DNA from: Pseudomonas viciae
Lineage (GTDB): Bacteria > Pseudomonadota > Gammaproteobacteria > Pseudomonadales > Pseudomonadaceae
Direction of reading: 5' to 3'
Length of the DNA stretch: 64,000 nucleotides
NCBI RefSeq assembly: GCF_004786035.1
Contig: NZ_CP035088.1
Location: 3,880,001-3,944,000, forward strand
This document shows positions 9,003 through 17,650 of the stretch, one piece after another. The position numbers and the translations under genes are program-made. Below the pieces are notes generated by a model that saw only the letters and a program-made list of their open reading frames with translations, did no database searches and was not told the DNA's origin. Position 1 is the stretch's first letter, and the number at the start of each line of letters is the position of its first letter.

Positions 9003-10718
9003 ATGATCGAAATCACCGAAGTCTCCATTGCCCAACTGCGTGCGGCCCTCGAGTCCGGCCAGACGACTGCGGTCGAGCTGGTCCAGGCCTATCTCGCCCG
9101 GATCGATGCCTACGACGGCCCCGACACGCCCACCGCCCTCAACGCCGTGGTGGTTCGCAACCCCGATGCGCTGGAGCAAGCGCAGGCGTCCGATACCCGT
9201 AGGGCCAAGGGCCAGACCCTGGGTCCGCTCGATGGCATTCCCTATACGGCCAAGGACAGTTATCTGGTCAAGGGCCTCACCGCCGCTTCCGGAAGCCCGG
9301 CGTTCAAGGACCTGGTGGCCTACCGTGATGCGTTCACCATCGAACGACTTCGCGCCGCCGGGGCGATCTGCCTGGGCAAGACCAATATGCCGCCCATGGC
9401 CAATGGCGGCATGCAGCGCGGGGTCTATGGCCGTGCGGAGAGTCCATATAACGGCGATTACCTCACCGCACCGTTTGCCTCGGGCTCCTCGAATGGCGCG
9501 GGTACGGCAACTGCGGCCAGTTTTGCCGCATTTGGGCTCGCAGAAGAAACCTGGTCCAGTGGACGCGGCCCGGCGTCGAACAATGGTTTGTGCGCCTACA
9601 CCCCTTCGCGTGGCGTGATCTCGGTGCGCGGCAACTGGCCGTTGACCCCGACGATGGACGTTGTCGTGCCCTACGCCAGGACCATGGCTGATCTTCTCGA
9701 AGTGCTGGACGTAGTGGTGGCAAACGACCCTGACACCCGTGGCGATCTGTGGCGCCTGCAACCCTGGGTGCCGATTCCCAGCGTCGACTCGGTTCGTCCC
9801 GCCTCGTATCCGAGCCTTGCCAGTGGCATCGGTGCACTCGCGGGCATTCGCTTCGGTGTTCCGCGCATGTACATCAACGCCGACCCAGATGCGGGTACGG
9901 CGGACACGCCCGGCATTGGTGGTCCGACAGGGCAGCGAATCATCACCCGTGCCTCGGTGATCGACCTCTGGAAAGAGGCCCGCAAGGCTCTCGAAGCCTG
10001 TGGTGCCGAAGTGGTCGAGGTGGATTTCCCGCTGGTGTCCAACTGCGAAGGCGATCGCCCCGGTGCCCCGACGGTATTTACTCGTGGCCTGGTATCCAAG
10101 GCGTTCATGCACCACGAGCTGTGGGACCTGTCGGCCTGGGCGTTCGATGATTTCCTGCGGGCCAACGGCGATCCGAACTTGAATCGTCTGGCCGATGTCG
10201 ACGGACCGAAGATCTTCCCCCACGACCCTGGCACCCTGCCCAACCGGGAGGACGATCTTGCCGCCGGCATGGATGAATACGTGAAGATGGCCCAGCGGGG
10301 CATCACGCCTTGGGACCAGATCCCGACCCTGCCCGATGGACTGCGCGGACTCGAAGAAACCCGGCGAATCGATCTTGAAGACTGGATGGATCGGCTTGGC
10401 CTGAATGCGGTGATCTTCCCCACCGTTGCCGATGTCGGGCCGGCAGATGCCGATATCAATCCGGTGTCTGCCGATATTGCCTGGAGCAATGGCGTGTGGG
10501 TCGCCAACGGCAACCTCGCCATCCGCCACCTGGGCGTACCCACCGTGACAGTGCCGATGGGCATCATGGCGGACATCGGCATGCCTGTCGGGTTGACCTT
10601 TGCCGGACGCGCCTATGACGATTCGACGCTGTTGCAATTGGCTTCGGCGTTTGAGTCGATGGGATCCAAACGGATGATCCCACCTCGGACGCCACCACTG
10701 GGGAGTGGCAAGCAATAA
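9003..10718 (+). CDS. Amidase signature family hydrolase
   Basis: The 571-residue product belongs to the amidase signature family. The catalytic lysine lies in GIPYTAKDSYLVKG. The cis-serine lies in FASGSSNG. The nucleophile serine aligns with the second S of EETWSSGRGPAS, where most family members have GTDTGGSIRxPA. This altered signature is unusual. The C-terminal part has the typical NLAIRHLGVPTVTVPMG. The ATG at 9003 is chosen over the TTG at 8937; the ribosome binding site is weak. It probably hydrolyses an amide linked to the MFS/amidohydrolase pathway. Regulation by the divergent GntR protein is likely. Confidence 0.85.
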   Translation: MIEITEVSIAQLRAALESGQTTAVELVQAYLARIDAYDGPDTPTALNAVVVRNPDALEQAQASDTRRAKGQTLGPLDGIPYTAKDSYLVKGLTAASGSPAFKDLVAYRDAFTIERLRAAGAICLGKTNMPPMANGGMQRGVYGRAESPYNGDYLTAPFASGSSNGAGTATAASFAAFGLAEETWSSGRGPASNNGLCAYTPSRGVISVRGNWPLTPTMDVVVPYARTMADLLEVLDVVVANDPDTRGDLWRLQPWVPIPSVDSVRPASYPSLASGIGALAGIRFGVPRMYINADPDAGTADTPGIGGPTGQRIITRASVIDLWKEARKALEACGAEVVEVDFPLVSNCEGDRPGAPTVFTRGLVSKAFMHHELWDLSAWAFDDFLRANGDPNLNRLADVDGPKIFPHDPGTLPNREDDLAAGMDEYVKMAQRGITPWDQIPTLPDGLRGLEETRRIDLEDWMDRLGLNAVIFPTVADVGPADADINPVSADIAWSNGVWVANGNLAIRHLGVPTVTVPMGIMADIGMPVGLTFAGRAYDDSTLLQLASAFESMGSKRMIPPRTPPLGSGKQ

Positions 10719-10723
10719 CTTGG

Positions 10724-10743
10724 GGGCGGGCTCAGGCCCGCCC
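10724..10743 (+). terminator. Probable terminator after the amidase gene
   Basis: GGGCGGGC and GCCCGCCC form a perfect 8-base stem with a four-base loop, six bases after the amidase stop. The tail TTCTCCT is only weakly T-rich. Confidence 0.55.
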
Positions 10744-10803
10744 TTCTCCTGGCGATAAAACCAACGCCCAACACGCGAGCGCATGGCAGGCCAAGCCTGC
10801 TGT

Positions 10804-12147
10804 TCAACCTTCGATCGTCGAGGCGAGCGGTAACCAGACGCCGACTTCGAATCCGTCCTGCCGGCCCTTTGCCGGTGATGCCAGCATGATTCGTCCGTTC
10901 ACCCCTTGCACAATCGTTTTGACAATCGCCAAACCCAACCCCGCCCCGCTGACTTCACTCTGACCGCGCACGAAACGTTCGGTCAACTGCTGCAATACGG
11001 GTTCCGGCACCACGGGCCCGCCGTTGACCACCCGTAGCAACGCCTGGCCAGAGAGGCTGACTTCAATGGGTTGAGCGGCCGCACCGTACTTCAAGGCATT
11101 TTCGATCAGGTTGCGCAAAAGGATCCCAAAAGCGTCCGGGTCAATGGTCGAGTACACACTGGCCTGCGTAGGAAGCTGCAGCTCGATCTGCCGATCACTG
11201 CTGTGACGCCACTCATCGACCACATGGGCCAGCAACGGAATGAGGTCCTGGGGCGCCTCCGACAACAGTCCTCCGCCCTCGGCCTTGGCCAGTTGCATGA
11301 GTTTTTCCGAGAGCCGCGCCAATTCGCGTAGCGAGTGTTCGATTTTCGCCGCACGCAGCCGCAACGGGCCCTCGGGCGCTTCATGGCGCAGGCGCTGGAC
11401 CTGGGCCAAGGTCGCGGCCAATGGCGTGCGCAATTCATGGGCGCTGTTGGCGGTAAAGCTGCGCTCGGCCTCCAAGGCCTTGCGCAAGCGCTTGAGCAAA
11501 TGGTTGACCGCATCCGCCAACGGGCTGATTTCCGCCGGCAGGTGCGACACCTTGATCGGCGACAGATCGCCCGCGCCACGGGTCTCCACGGCACGCCGAT
11601 AGGCCAGCACACTGCGCAGGCTCATGCGTACGAACAACCAGGTGCCCAACAGGCTGACGGGTATCAACGCCAATAACGGCAAGAGCAAGGCCAACAAAGC
11701 TTCCCGTGCAGCCTCACGGCGATGCCCAAGGGGCTCGGCGATTTCGATGAACACCGACTCGCGCAGCGCACTGGCGCCATACAGACGGTATTTTCCAGTG
11801 GTGGAGAAGCCTTCAATCGGTTGTTTGCTGAAGATTTTCGGATTGGCATCGTGGGACTGCATCAGGATCCTGCCCTGGGCATCGCGGACCAAGTAGGTCA
11901 GGTATTCTTTGTGCATTTTCAGCGCTGCCACCAGTTGCGCCTTATCCGCATCTTCACGATTACTGATTTCCAGCACGGCCAAGGGCAGGATCCGCTGCGC
12001 GGTCTCCGCCAGCGCACTGTCAAACATCTCATCCAACTCATGCTGCACCACCCGCCATGTGCCGACGGTCGCGGCAAGCCAAAGCACAGTCATGCCCAGT
12101 GTCAATCCCAGGCAAAGGCGTTTTTGCAGGCTGAACGAGGCACTCAT
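10804..12147 (-). CDS. Two-component sensor histidine kinase (QseC/PmrB-like)
   Basis: The 447-residue protein has two membrane segments (about 12-32 and 150-172) flanking a periplasmic sensor region of about 115 residues. A HAMP-like stretch follows, then the H-box SFTANSAHELRTPLAATLAQ (His about 240), N-box LLRNLIENALKYG and GAGLGLAIV. The gene start overlaps the upstream response regulator stop by four bases, so they are translationally coupled. The pair lies divergent from the PepSY/DUF2271/ApbE redox module and probably controls it. The signal is unknown. Confidence 0.85.
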   Translation of the reverse strand: MSASFSLQKRLCLGLTLGMTVLWLAATVGTWRVVQHELDEMFDSALAETAQRILPLAVLEISNREDADKAQLVAALKMHKEYLTYLVRDAQGRILMQSHDANPKIFSKQPIEGFSTTGKYRLYGASALRESVFIEIAEPLGHRREAAREALLALLLPLLALIPVSLLGTWLFVRMSLRSVLAYRRAVETRGAGDLSPIKVSHLPAEISPLADAVNHLLKRLRKALEAERSFTANSAHELRTPLAATLAQVQRLRHEAPEGPLRLRAAKIEHSLRELARLSEKLMQLAKAEGGGLLSEAPQDLIPLLAHVVDEWRHSSDRQIELQLPTQASVYSTIDPDAFGILLRNLIENALKYGAAAQPIEVSLSGQALLRVVNGGPVVPEPVLQQLTERFVRGQSEVSGAGLGLAIVKTIVQGVNGRIMLASPAKGRQDGFEVGVWLPLASTIEG

Positions 12148-12803
12148 GGGGATATCAACCGATAGCCCATGCCACGCACGGTTTCAATGAAGTCGCGACC
12201 CAGCTTCTTGCGCAGCCGGCTGATATAGACCTCGATCGTGTTGCTCTCGATCTCCGCGCCGAAGGCATACAGGCGCTCTTCGAGTTGCGTCTTGGACAGC
12301 AACGCGCCGGGACGCTGGACGAATGCCTCGAACAACGCCCATTCCCGCGCCGTCAGGTCCACGGACACACCGGCCCGCTGGACCGTCCGAGCACTCATGT
12401 CGATGTGCAGCTCGCCGATTCTGATCTGCGGGTTGGGGTTGCCACTGTACCGACGGGCCACCGCCGCCACACGGGCCGAGAGCTCAAACAGGTCGAACGG
12501 CTTGACCAGATAGTCATCGGCTCCGGCATTGAGCCCGGCGATGCGATCGGATATCTGGTCCTGGGCGGTCAGGATGATCACCGGGGTCGCATCCCCTGCA
12601 CCACGTTGCTGGCGCAGGAAATCCAGTCCGCGACCGTCCGGCAGCATCAAGTCGAGCAGGATCAGGTCGTAAGGGGTCGTGCGTACGCTGTTGCGCGCAT
12701 GAGCCAGGCATTGCACCCAATCGACGGCGTGGCCGTCATCGGCGATCTGTTCGCGCACCGCCTCCCCCAACCTTGGCGCGTCCTCAACCAATAAAACCCG
12801 CAT
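12144..12803 (-). CDS. OmpR/PhoB-family response regulator (QseB/PmrA-like)
   Basis: The 219-residue product has a receiver domain beginning MRVLLVEDAPRLGE, with phosphoacceptor Asp in YDLILLDLMLPDG (about D51) and Lys in DYLVKPFD. A winged-helix DNA-binding domain covers about 125-217 (LTAREWALFEAFVQRPG, SNTIEVYISRLRKKLG). The ATG at 12803 has GGAG in GGAGCTGCCAG just before it and is preferred to the longer frame starting at 12836. It forms an operon with the kinase. Its divergent position to the flavin redox genes suggests those are its targets. Confidence 0.88.
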   Translation of the reverse strand: MRVLLVEDAPRLGEAVREQIADDGHAVDWVQCLAHARNSVRTTPYDLILLDLMLPDGRGLDFLRQQRGAGDATPVIILTAQDQISDRIAGLNAGADDYLVKPFDLFELSARVAAVARRYSGNPNPQIRIGELHIDMSARTVQRAGVSVDLTAREWALFEAFVQRPGALLSKTQLEERLYAFGAEIESNTIEVYISRLRKKLGRDFIETVRGMGYRLISP

Positions 12804-12856
12804 CTGGCAGCTCCTGTGATGGTGGTCGTGCAGCACCTTATCCGCCTTACCTGACG

Positions 12857-12872
12857 TGAATCTGAAGATTCA
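12857..12872. promoter_or_regulatory. Palindrome between the two-component system and redox module
   Basis: TGAATCTGAAGATTCA is a 16-base inverted repeat (7-base arms, 2-base centre) 54 bases before the response regulator start and 63 bases before the PepSY gene. Its central place in the divergent promoter makes it a candidate operator, although OmpR-type regulators more often bind direct repeats. Confidence 0.35.
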
Positions 12873-12934
12873 GCTGGTTGTCAGGAATGCACCGTAGGGT
12901 ATGCCAACGAAGAAACCCCGGCAGGAGACAGATC

Positions 12935-13258
12935 ATGAAACCAGGCTTTATCGCCAGCACTGCGCTGGTGAGTGTGCTGATAAACGGCTACGCCTTGGCC
13001 GATGACGATTGCAGCGAACCGGTCAGCGACTGGCAACCACGGGAAACCTTGCGCCAGCAGGTAGAACAGCGACACGGCTGGAGCGTGCAGCGCATCAAGG
13101 TCGATGACGGTTGCTACAAGCTCAAGGGCCTGGACCGCAAAGGCAATGTCATCGAAGCCCGTTACTCACCGGCGTCGCTGCATCTGCGCAAGCTTGAGAT
13201 CTACTTCCGCGACGATGACGACGCCAGGGATTACCTCGACCGTGCGACCACACCGTGA
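12935..13258 (+). CDS. Small periplasmic PepSY-domain protein
   Basis: The 107-residue product has a signal peptide (about 1-22, ending GYALA). It then has a single PepSY-like domain: ETLRQQVEQRHGWSVQRIKVDDGCYKLKGLDRKGNVIEARYSP matches the pattern in pieces (LRQQVEQRHGW, GCYKLKGLDRKGN). Two cysteines (C26, C59) may form a disulfide. The ATG at 12935 follows AGGAGACAGATC. It is the first gene of a rightward set with the DUF2271 protein, a flavin reductase and ApbE. PepSY domains of this small type are common beside two-component systems and membrane redox proteins. Confidence 0.78.
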   Translation: MKPGFIASTALVSVLINGYALADDDCSEPVSDWQPRETLRQQVEQRHGWSVQRIKVDDGCYKLKGLDRKGNVIEARYSPASLHLRKLEIYFRDDDDARDYLDRATTP

Positions 13259-13343
13259 CATTTCGACACGCTTGCCCGGCCTTTCAGGTTGCTGTCAGCA
13301 AGCCGGTACAGGCTCTGGACCTAACGATCAAAAGGACAACCCC

Positions 13344-13814
13344 ATGAAAAAGATTATCGCTGCAACCTGCCTCGCTGGCGCCATCGTTCTGCCGGGGCTG
13401 GCTCAGGCCCGTGAGGTGACGCTGACGACCGCGCTCAAGCGCTACAGCGGAAATGATGCCTACCTGGCGATCTACCTCACGGACGCCAGCGGCCAATATC
13501 AGAAAACCCTCTGGGTGGCCGGCAAGAAGGCCAAGTACTACAAGCACCTGGCCGACTGGGCCCGTGGCAGCAAGATGAGCCCGAGCGAGTTCGACGGCGT
13601 CAGCGGCGCCAGTGTCGGCAGTGGAGACACGCTCAAAGTCAGCGTCGAGCTGGCAGACACCCTGATCGACGCCGGGTATCAAATCCGTATCGACAGTGCC
13701 GTGGAGGACAAACGCGATGCTCGGGCCGATGTCGTCGTGCCTCTGACGACTGAAGGCGCGGGCAAGCCGGCGGCGGGCAATACCTACGTCGAATCCTTTA
13801 CTTACGATTTGTAG
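13344..13814 (+). CDS. DUF2271 periplasmic protein with an FMN-attachment motif
   Basis: The 156-residue product has a signal peptide (about 1-22, ending LAQA) and a DUF2271 domain (TLWVAGKKAKYYKHLADW). Residues 84-90 read DGVSGAS. This matches the D-x-x-[ST]-G-A-[ST] motif at which ApbE links FMN through a phosphoester to the last Ser/Thr, here S90. DUF2271 proteins are known neighbours of ApbE in surveys of flavinylation gene clusters. I infer that this is a periplasmic flavoprotein electron carrier fed by the PepSY/flavodoxin reductase next door. It starts 85 bases after the PepSY gene. Confidence 0.82.
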   Translation: MKKIIAATCLAGAIVLPGLAQAREVTLTTALKRYSGNDAYLAIYLTDASGQYQKTLWVAGKKAKYYKHLADWARGSKMSPSEFDGVSGASVGSGDTLKVSVELADTLIDAGYQIRIDSAVEDKRDARADVVVPLTTEGAGKPAAGNTYVESFTYDL

Positions 13815-13838
13815 CACCTACCTTTTCGGAGGCCGAAC

Positions 13839-16019
13839 ATGCTTCGCCAGCTCCACTCCCTGCCCGGCTTGATCGCCGCCGTGTTGGTCATGCTCTTGGC
13901 CATCAGCGGCGCGATATTGTCTGTCGATCCGGCCCTGGAACGCCTGAGCGGCACCGCCACCAGGGCCGGGCAAGTCAATGTCGGACAGTTGGCCGGACGC
14001 GTTGCCAGCCACTTTCCGGGCGTGGAGCAGATCCAGCGCACAGCGTCCGGGACCGTCATCGTCTACTTCAATCAGGCCGGCCAGGTCGGGGCCGAAAAGG
14101 TCGACCCACTGACCGGGCAAGGCCTGGCTCCCTACGAACCTTCCGCTTTCTCGCGCTGGATGAAAGACTTGCACCGCTCGCTGTTTCTTGGCACACCGGG
14201 CCACGGGGTGGCGGGTGTCGGCGCGCTGTTCATGCTGGTGCTATCAGTGTCCGGCGCGCTGTTGCTGGTCCGGCGGGTGGGCGGCTGGCGCAACCTGCTG
14301 CGGCCGTTGCAGGGCAATTTCAGCCAGCGCTGGCACGCGCAGGTTGGGCGCCTGGCGTTACTTGGGCTGCTGCTATCGGCACTGAGCGGGCTCTACATGT
14401 GTGCCACGACCTTCGATTTCATCGCCGACGGCAGTCAGGGCGAGCCCGCATTCCCCGACCACATCAGCGCAGGCCCGGCCTTGCCGGTGGCGAACCTGCA
14501 AGCGTTGCAGGCCACCGACCTCAATGACCTGCACGAGCTCGTCTATCCCAGCCCGAATAATCCGCAAGACGTGTTTTCCCTGCGCACGGCCCAGGGCGAC
14601 GGCTACGTGGACCCGGCCAGCGGCACCCTGCTGTCCTATCAAGCCCATGACTCGATGCACAACGTCTACGAATTGATCTATCAGTTGCACACCGGTGAAG
14701 GGCTCTGGTGGCTGGGCCTGTTGCTGGGCCTCTGTGCCCTCTGCGTGCCCTTGATGAGCATCACCGGCATCCTGATGTGGTGGCGCCGCCGCCAGGCCGG
14801 GCCGAACATCCGCCATAACAGCGCTGCGCAAGCCGCCGACAGCGTGATATTGGTGGGCACTGAGACCAACACTACCTGGGGCTTTGCCAACGCCTTGCAT
14901 GATGCCTTGCACCAGGCCGGTCACCGCGTGCATAGCGCGGTGATGAATCAATACGCCAACCACTACATCAACGCTCAACGGGTGTTCATCCTCACGGCGA
15001 CCCACGGTGACGGCAATGCTCCGGCCTCGGCTTCGCAATTCCTGGCACGACTGGCCGAAGCCGGGCTCAAACCTGGCCAGCCGTTTGTCGTGCTGGGCTT
15101 TGGTGACCGACAGTTTGCGCAGTTCTGTCAGTTTGCCCATCAGGTGCAGGCAGCCTTGGTGCAAGCCGGTGGCGCGCCGTTGATGGACTTGGAAACCATC
15201 AATCGCCAATCGTCCCAGGAATTTGCTCGTTGGGGCCACGCCTTGGGTGAAGCGCTGGGGCGCGACCTGACGCTGGTCCACACCCCGCGGCAGCCACAAA
15301 CCCATCAACTGGTGCTGGCCGAGCGCATTGCCTATGGCGAGCAGGTGGATGCACCTACACACGTACTGCGGTTCAAGGCGGCGGGAAGGTTGCCGGACTT
15401 TGAAGCCGGAGATCTGGTGGGCATTGTGCCGCCGGGCAGCCCCATCCCACGCTTCTATTCCCTGGCCTGCGATTCACAGGACGGCGTGTTGGAGATCTGT
15501 GTCCGCAAACACAAAGGCGGCGTGTGCTCGGAATATCTTCACGGCTTGCACATCGGCGCGCCGATCCAAGCCTTTATCCAGCCGAACCCACAATTTCGCC
15601 CCGCGTCGGGCGCTCATCCGGTGATCCTGATCGGCGCCGGTACCGGCATCGGTCCCTTGACCGGTTTTATCCGCAACAACAGGGCCCACCATCCCATGCA
15701 CTTGTATTGGGGCGGGCGCAATCCGACCTCGGATTTCCTTTACGAATCCGAACTCAACCATTATTTGGCGGACCACCGTCTCACGGCATTGCACGCCGCC
15801 TTTTCCCAGGTCAAGGACCGTTCTTACGTGCAAGACCGGCTGATCAGCGACGCCCTGATCTTGCGCCGGCTGATTGAGAAAGGCGCCCAGGTGTTGGTAT
15901 GCGGCGGTCGCGAGATGGCCAAGGGTGTGATGCTGGCCCTGGATGAAGTGCTGGCACCGCTCAACCTGAATGTGCGGACCCTCAAGGCACAAGGACGCTA
16001 TCGTGAAGACGTCTACTGA
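13839..16019 (+). CDS. PepSY membrane reductase with flavodoxin and FNR domains
   Basis: The 726-residue protein combines a PepSY/TM part (segments near 10-30, 125-147, 170-192 and 290-315) with a cytoplasmic flavodoxin domain (about 333-475; TATHGDGNAPASASQF). A ferredoxin-NADP-reductase-type module (about 485-726) has RFYSLAC for FAD, GAGTGIGPLTGFIRNN for NADPH and the terminal DVY. It resembles sulfite reductase flavoprotein alpha subunits fused to a membrane anchor. It probably moves electrons from cytoplasmic NAD(P)H across the membrane to periplasmic acceptors such as the flavinylated DUF2271 protein. The gene overlaps apbE by 17 bases. Confidence 0.87.
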   Translation: MLRQLHSLPGLIAAVLVMLLAISGAILSVDPALERLSGTATRAGQVNVGQLAGRVASHFPGVEQIQRTASGTVIVYFNQAGQVGAEKVDPLTGQGLAPYEPSAFSRWMKDLHRSLFLGTPGHGVAGVGALFMLVLSVSGALLLVRRVGGWRNLLRPLQGNFSQRWHAQVGRLALLGLLLSALSGLYMCATTFDFIADGSQGEPAFPDHISAGPALPVANLQALQATDLNDLHELVYPSPNNPQDVFSLRTAQGDGYVDPASGTLLSYQAHDSMHNVYELIYQLHTGEGLWWLGLLLGLCALCVPLMSITGILMWWRRRQAGPNIRHNSAAQAADSVILVGTETNTTWGFANALHDALHQAGHRVHSAVMNQYANHYINAQRVFILTATHGDGNAPASASQFLARLAEAGLKPGQPFVVLGFGDRQFAQFCQFAHQVQAALVQAGGAPLMDLETINRQSSQEFARWGHALGEALGRDLTLVHTPRQPQTHQLVLAERIAYGEQVDAPTHVLRFKAAGRLPDFEAGDLVGIVPPGSPIPRFYSLACDSQDGVLEICVRKHKGGVCSEYLHGLHIGAPIQAFIQPNPQFRPASGAHPVILIGAGTGIGPLTGFIRNNRAHHPMHLYWGGRNPTSDFLYESELNHYLADHRLTALHAAFSQVKDRSYVQDRLISDALILRRLIEKGAQVLVCGGREMAKGVMLALDEVLAPLNLNVRTLKAQGRYREDVY

Positions 16020-16974
16020 ATTGCAACGCTACAGCCTGAACGGCGAGACCATGGGCACCCGCTACACCGCCCTGTTCTATGCTGAAACCGAACTCGACAC
16101 CCGCACGATCAGCCACAGCCTGGCGGGCGCCGTGGCCCGGGTAGACCAGCAAATGTCGACCTGGAAACCCGACTCCGACCTCAACCGCCTCAACACTGCG
16201 CCTTTGCAGGAATGGATAGCAGTGCCCGAGGAACTGGCCACGGTCCTGTCTGCGGCGTTGCGCGTCAGCCGGCAATCGGGCGGCGCCTTCGACATCGCCA
16301 TCGGCGACCTGATCGACGCCTGGGGCTTCGGTCCCGGCGAACGGTCGATCACCGAACTGGCGCTCGATGGGTTGCCCGCACCCACTCGACGCTCGACCAG
16401 TACAGCGCTGATCGTTGATTCCCAACGCAACCAAGTACGCAAACAGGCACCGCTGAACCTCAACTTGAACGGCATCGCCAAAGGTTTTGGTGTCGATGAG
16501 CTGGCCCGCTGCCTGGACAGGTACGGCATCACGCGCTACCTGGTAGGCATTGACGGAGAGATGCGCGCCCGCGGCAGCAAACCTGACGCGCAGCCTTGGG
16601 CCGTGGCCATGGAAAAGCCCTGTCGAGGCGTGCGTGAAGTCATGGGGGTGATGGAACTCTGCGACGCCGCCATCGCCACATCCGGGGATTACCGACATTG
16701 GGTCGACGTCAGGGGGCAGTCCTTCGCCCACACGATGAACCCGGCCACCGGCGCCCCCCTGTGCAACGCACTCGCGGCCGTCACGGTGGTGTCGGGCTCA
16801 TGCATGCTCGCCGACGCCTGGGCCACAGCTCTGATGGTATTGGGCGAAACCCAAGGCCCCCGCTTGGCACAAGAACGCGCGATGGACGCATTGTTCGTTG
16901 TGCGCGACGGTTCGCAGTTCAAGGAAATATCCATTGTCGGGGGACAACTGCAGGCTCAGGTCCAAACGCGCTGA
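16003..16974 (+). CDS. apbE: FAD:protein FMN transferase
   Basis: The 323-residue product matches ApbE. Hallmarks are GETMGTRYTA (about 12), DQQMSTWKPDSDLNRLN (about 47), GGAFDIAIGDLIDAWGF (about 90), LNLNGIAKGFGVDELA (about 150) and GDYRHWVDV..FAHTMNPATGAP (about 230). The enzyme uses FAD to attach FMN to Ser/Thr of extracytoplasmic proteins. GTG at 16003 is chosen since it overlaps the reductase stop and is preceded by AAGGAC. No clear lipobox or signal peptide is seen at this start, which is unusual for a periplasmic ApbE, so export is uncertain. The likely substrate is the DUF2271 protein two genes upstream. Confidence 0.88.
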   Translation: MKTSTELQRYSLNGETMGTRYTALFYAETELDTRTISHSLAGAVARVDQQMSTWKPDSDLNRLNTAPLQEWIAVPEELATVLSAALRVSRQSGGAFDIAIGDLIDAWGFGPGERSITELALDGLPAPTRRSTSTALIVDSQRNQVRKQAPLNLNLNGIAKGFGVDELARCLDRYGITRYLVGIDGEMRARGSKPDAQPWAVAMEKPCRGVREVMGVMELCDAAIATSGDYRHWVDVRGQSFAHTMNPATGAPLCNALAAVTVVSGSCMLADAWATALMVLGETQGPRLAQERAMDALFVVRDGSQFKEISIVGGQLQAQVQTR

Positions 16975-17230
16975 CGCCGAGTCTCGCGGGTTGAGGGAAG
17001 AACGGCCATTTATACACCAGCCGGAGACGGCCATCGTGCACTCGCCTCACAGCGCAAAAAATTGCAGCCATGTGCTGAGTGAGTGCAATTAACAACGTTT
17101 AACTCGCACGCTCGCGCCCCACGCCCAAGAATGAAGCCATCTCTCTGCCCAGACCTGCTTTCTCAAGCGGGAAACGGCCGGCCCACCGCGCGGTGCGCCG
17201 GGCAATTTCCACTGACACGGAATTTTTGTC

Positions 17231-17647
17231 ATGGCTCACGCATCGCACACCACCGTCAGGGCGCCGCTCAAGCCAACGCGCAAAACCAGCACCGGAGGCC
17301 TGTCTCCCTGGCGCGAAAGCCTGGTCAAGAAAATGATTCTCGACGGCCTGAGCGACACCCTGGAAATTGCTGAACTGGCCAAGGCCTGCGCCCTGTCCCG
17401 CAGTCATTTTTCCCGGGCCTTCAAGTGCAGCACCGGCCAGTCTCCCCAGGCCTGGATCCGTGGTCAGCGTATCGCCCGGGCCAAGCAACTGATCAGGGAG
17501 ACCGAGCTGACCCTGACGCAGATCAGCCTGGAATGTGGGTTCTGCGATCAGGCGCACTTTTGCCACATCTTCACCCACAGCGAAGGCATCAGCCCGTTTG
17601 CCTGGCGGTGTCGGGTGTCGGCAACTCATTTTTCACCCGGGAATTGA
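17231..17647 (+). CDS. AraC-family regulator, DNA-binding domain only
   Basis: The 138-residue product is almost entirely an AraC/XylS DNA-binding domain. The first helix-turn-helix is IAELAKACALSRSHFSRAFK and the second is TQISLECGFCDQAHFCHIF, followed by G-I-S-P-F-AWR. No ligand-binding domain is present. Its stop is only three bases before the OprD porin start, so both are probably one transcript. It may regulate the porin or distant genes, as short AraC proteins of this type often do. Confidence 0.82.
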   Translation: MAHASHTTVRAPLKPTRKTSTGGLSPWRESLVKKMILDGLSDTLEIAELAKACALSRSHFSRAFKCSTGQSPQAWIRGQRIARAKQLIRETELTLTQISLECGFCDQAHFCHIFTHSEGISPFAWRCRVSATHFSPGN

Positions 17648-17650
17648 AGC

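Noticed and set aside
8976..10784. 602-codon open frame on the minus strand opposite the amidase
   Set aside because: Antisense shadow in GC-rich coding sequence; no recognisable domain and composition unlike Pseudomonas proteins.
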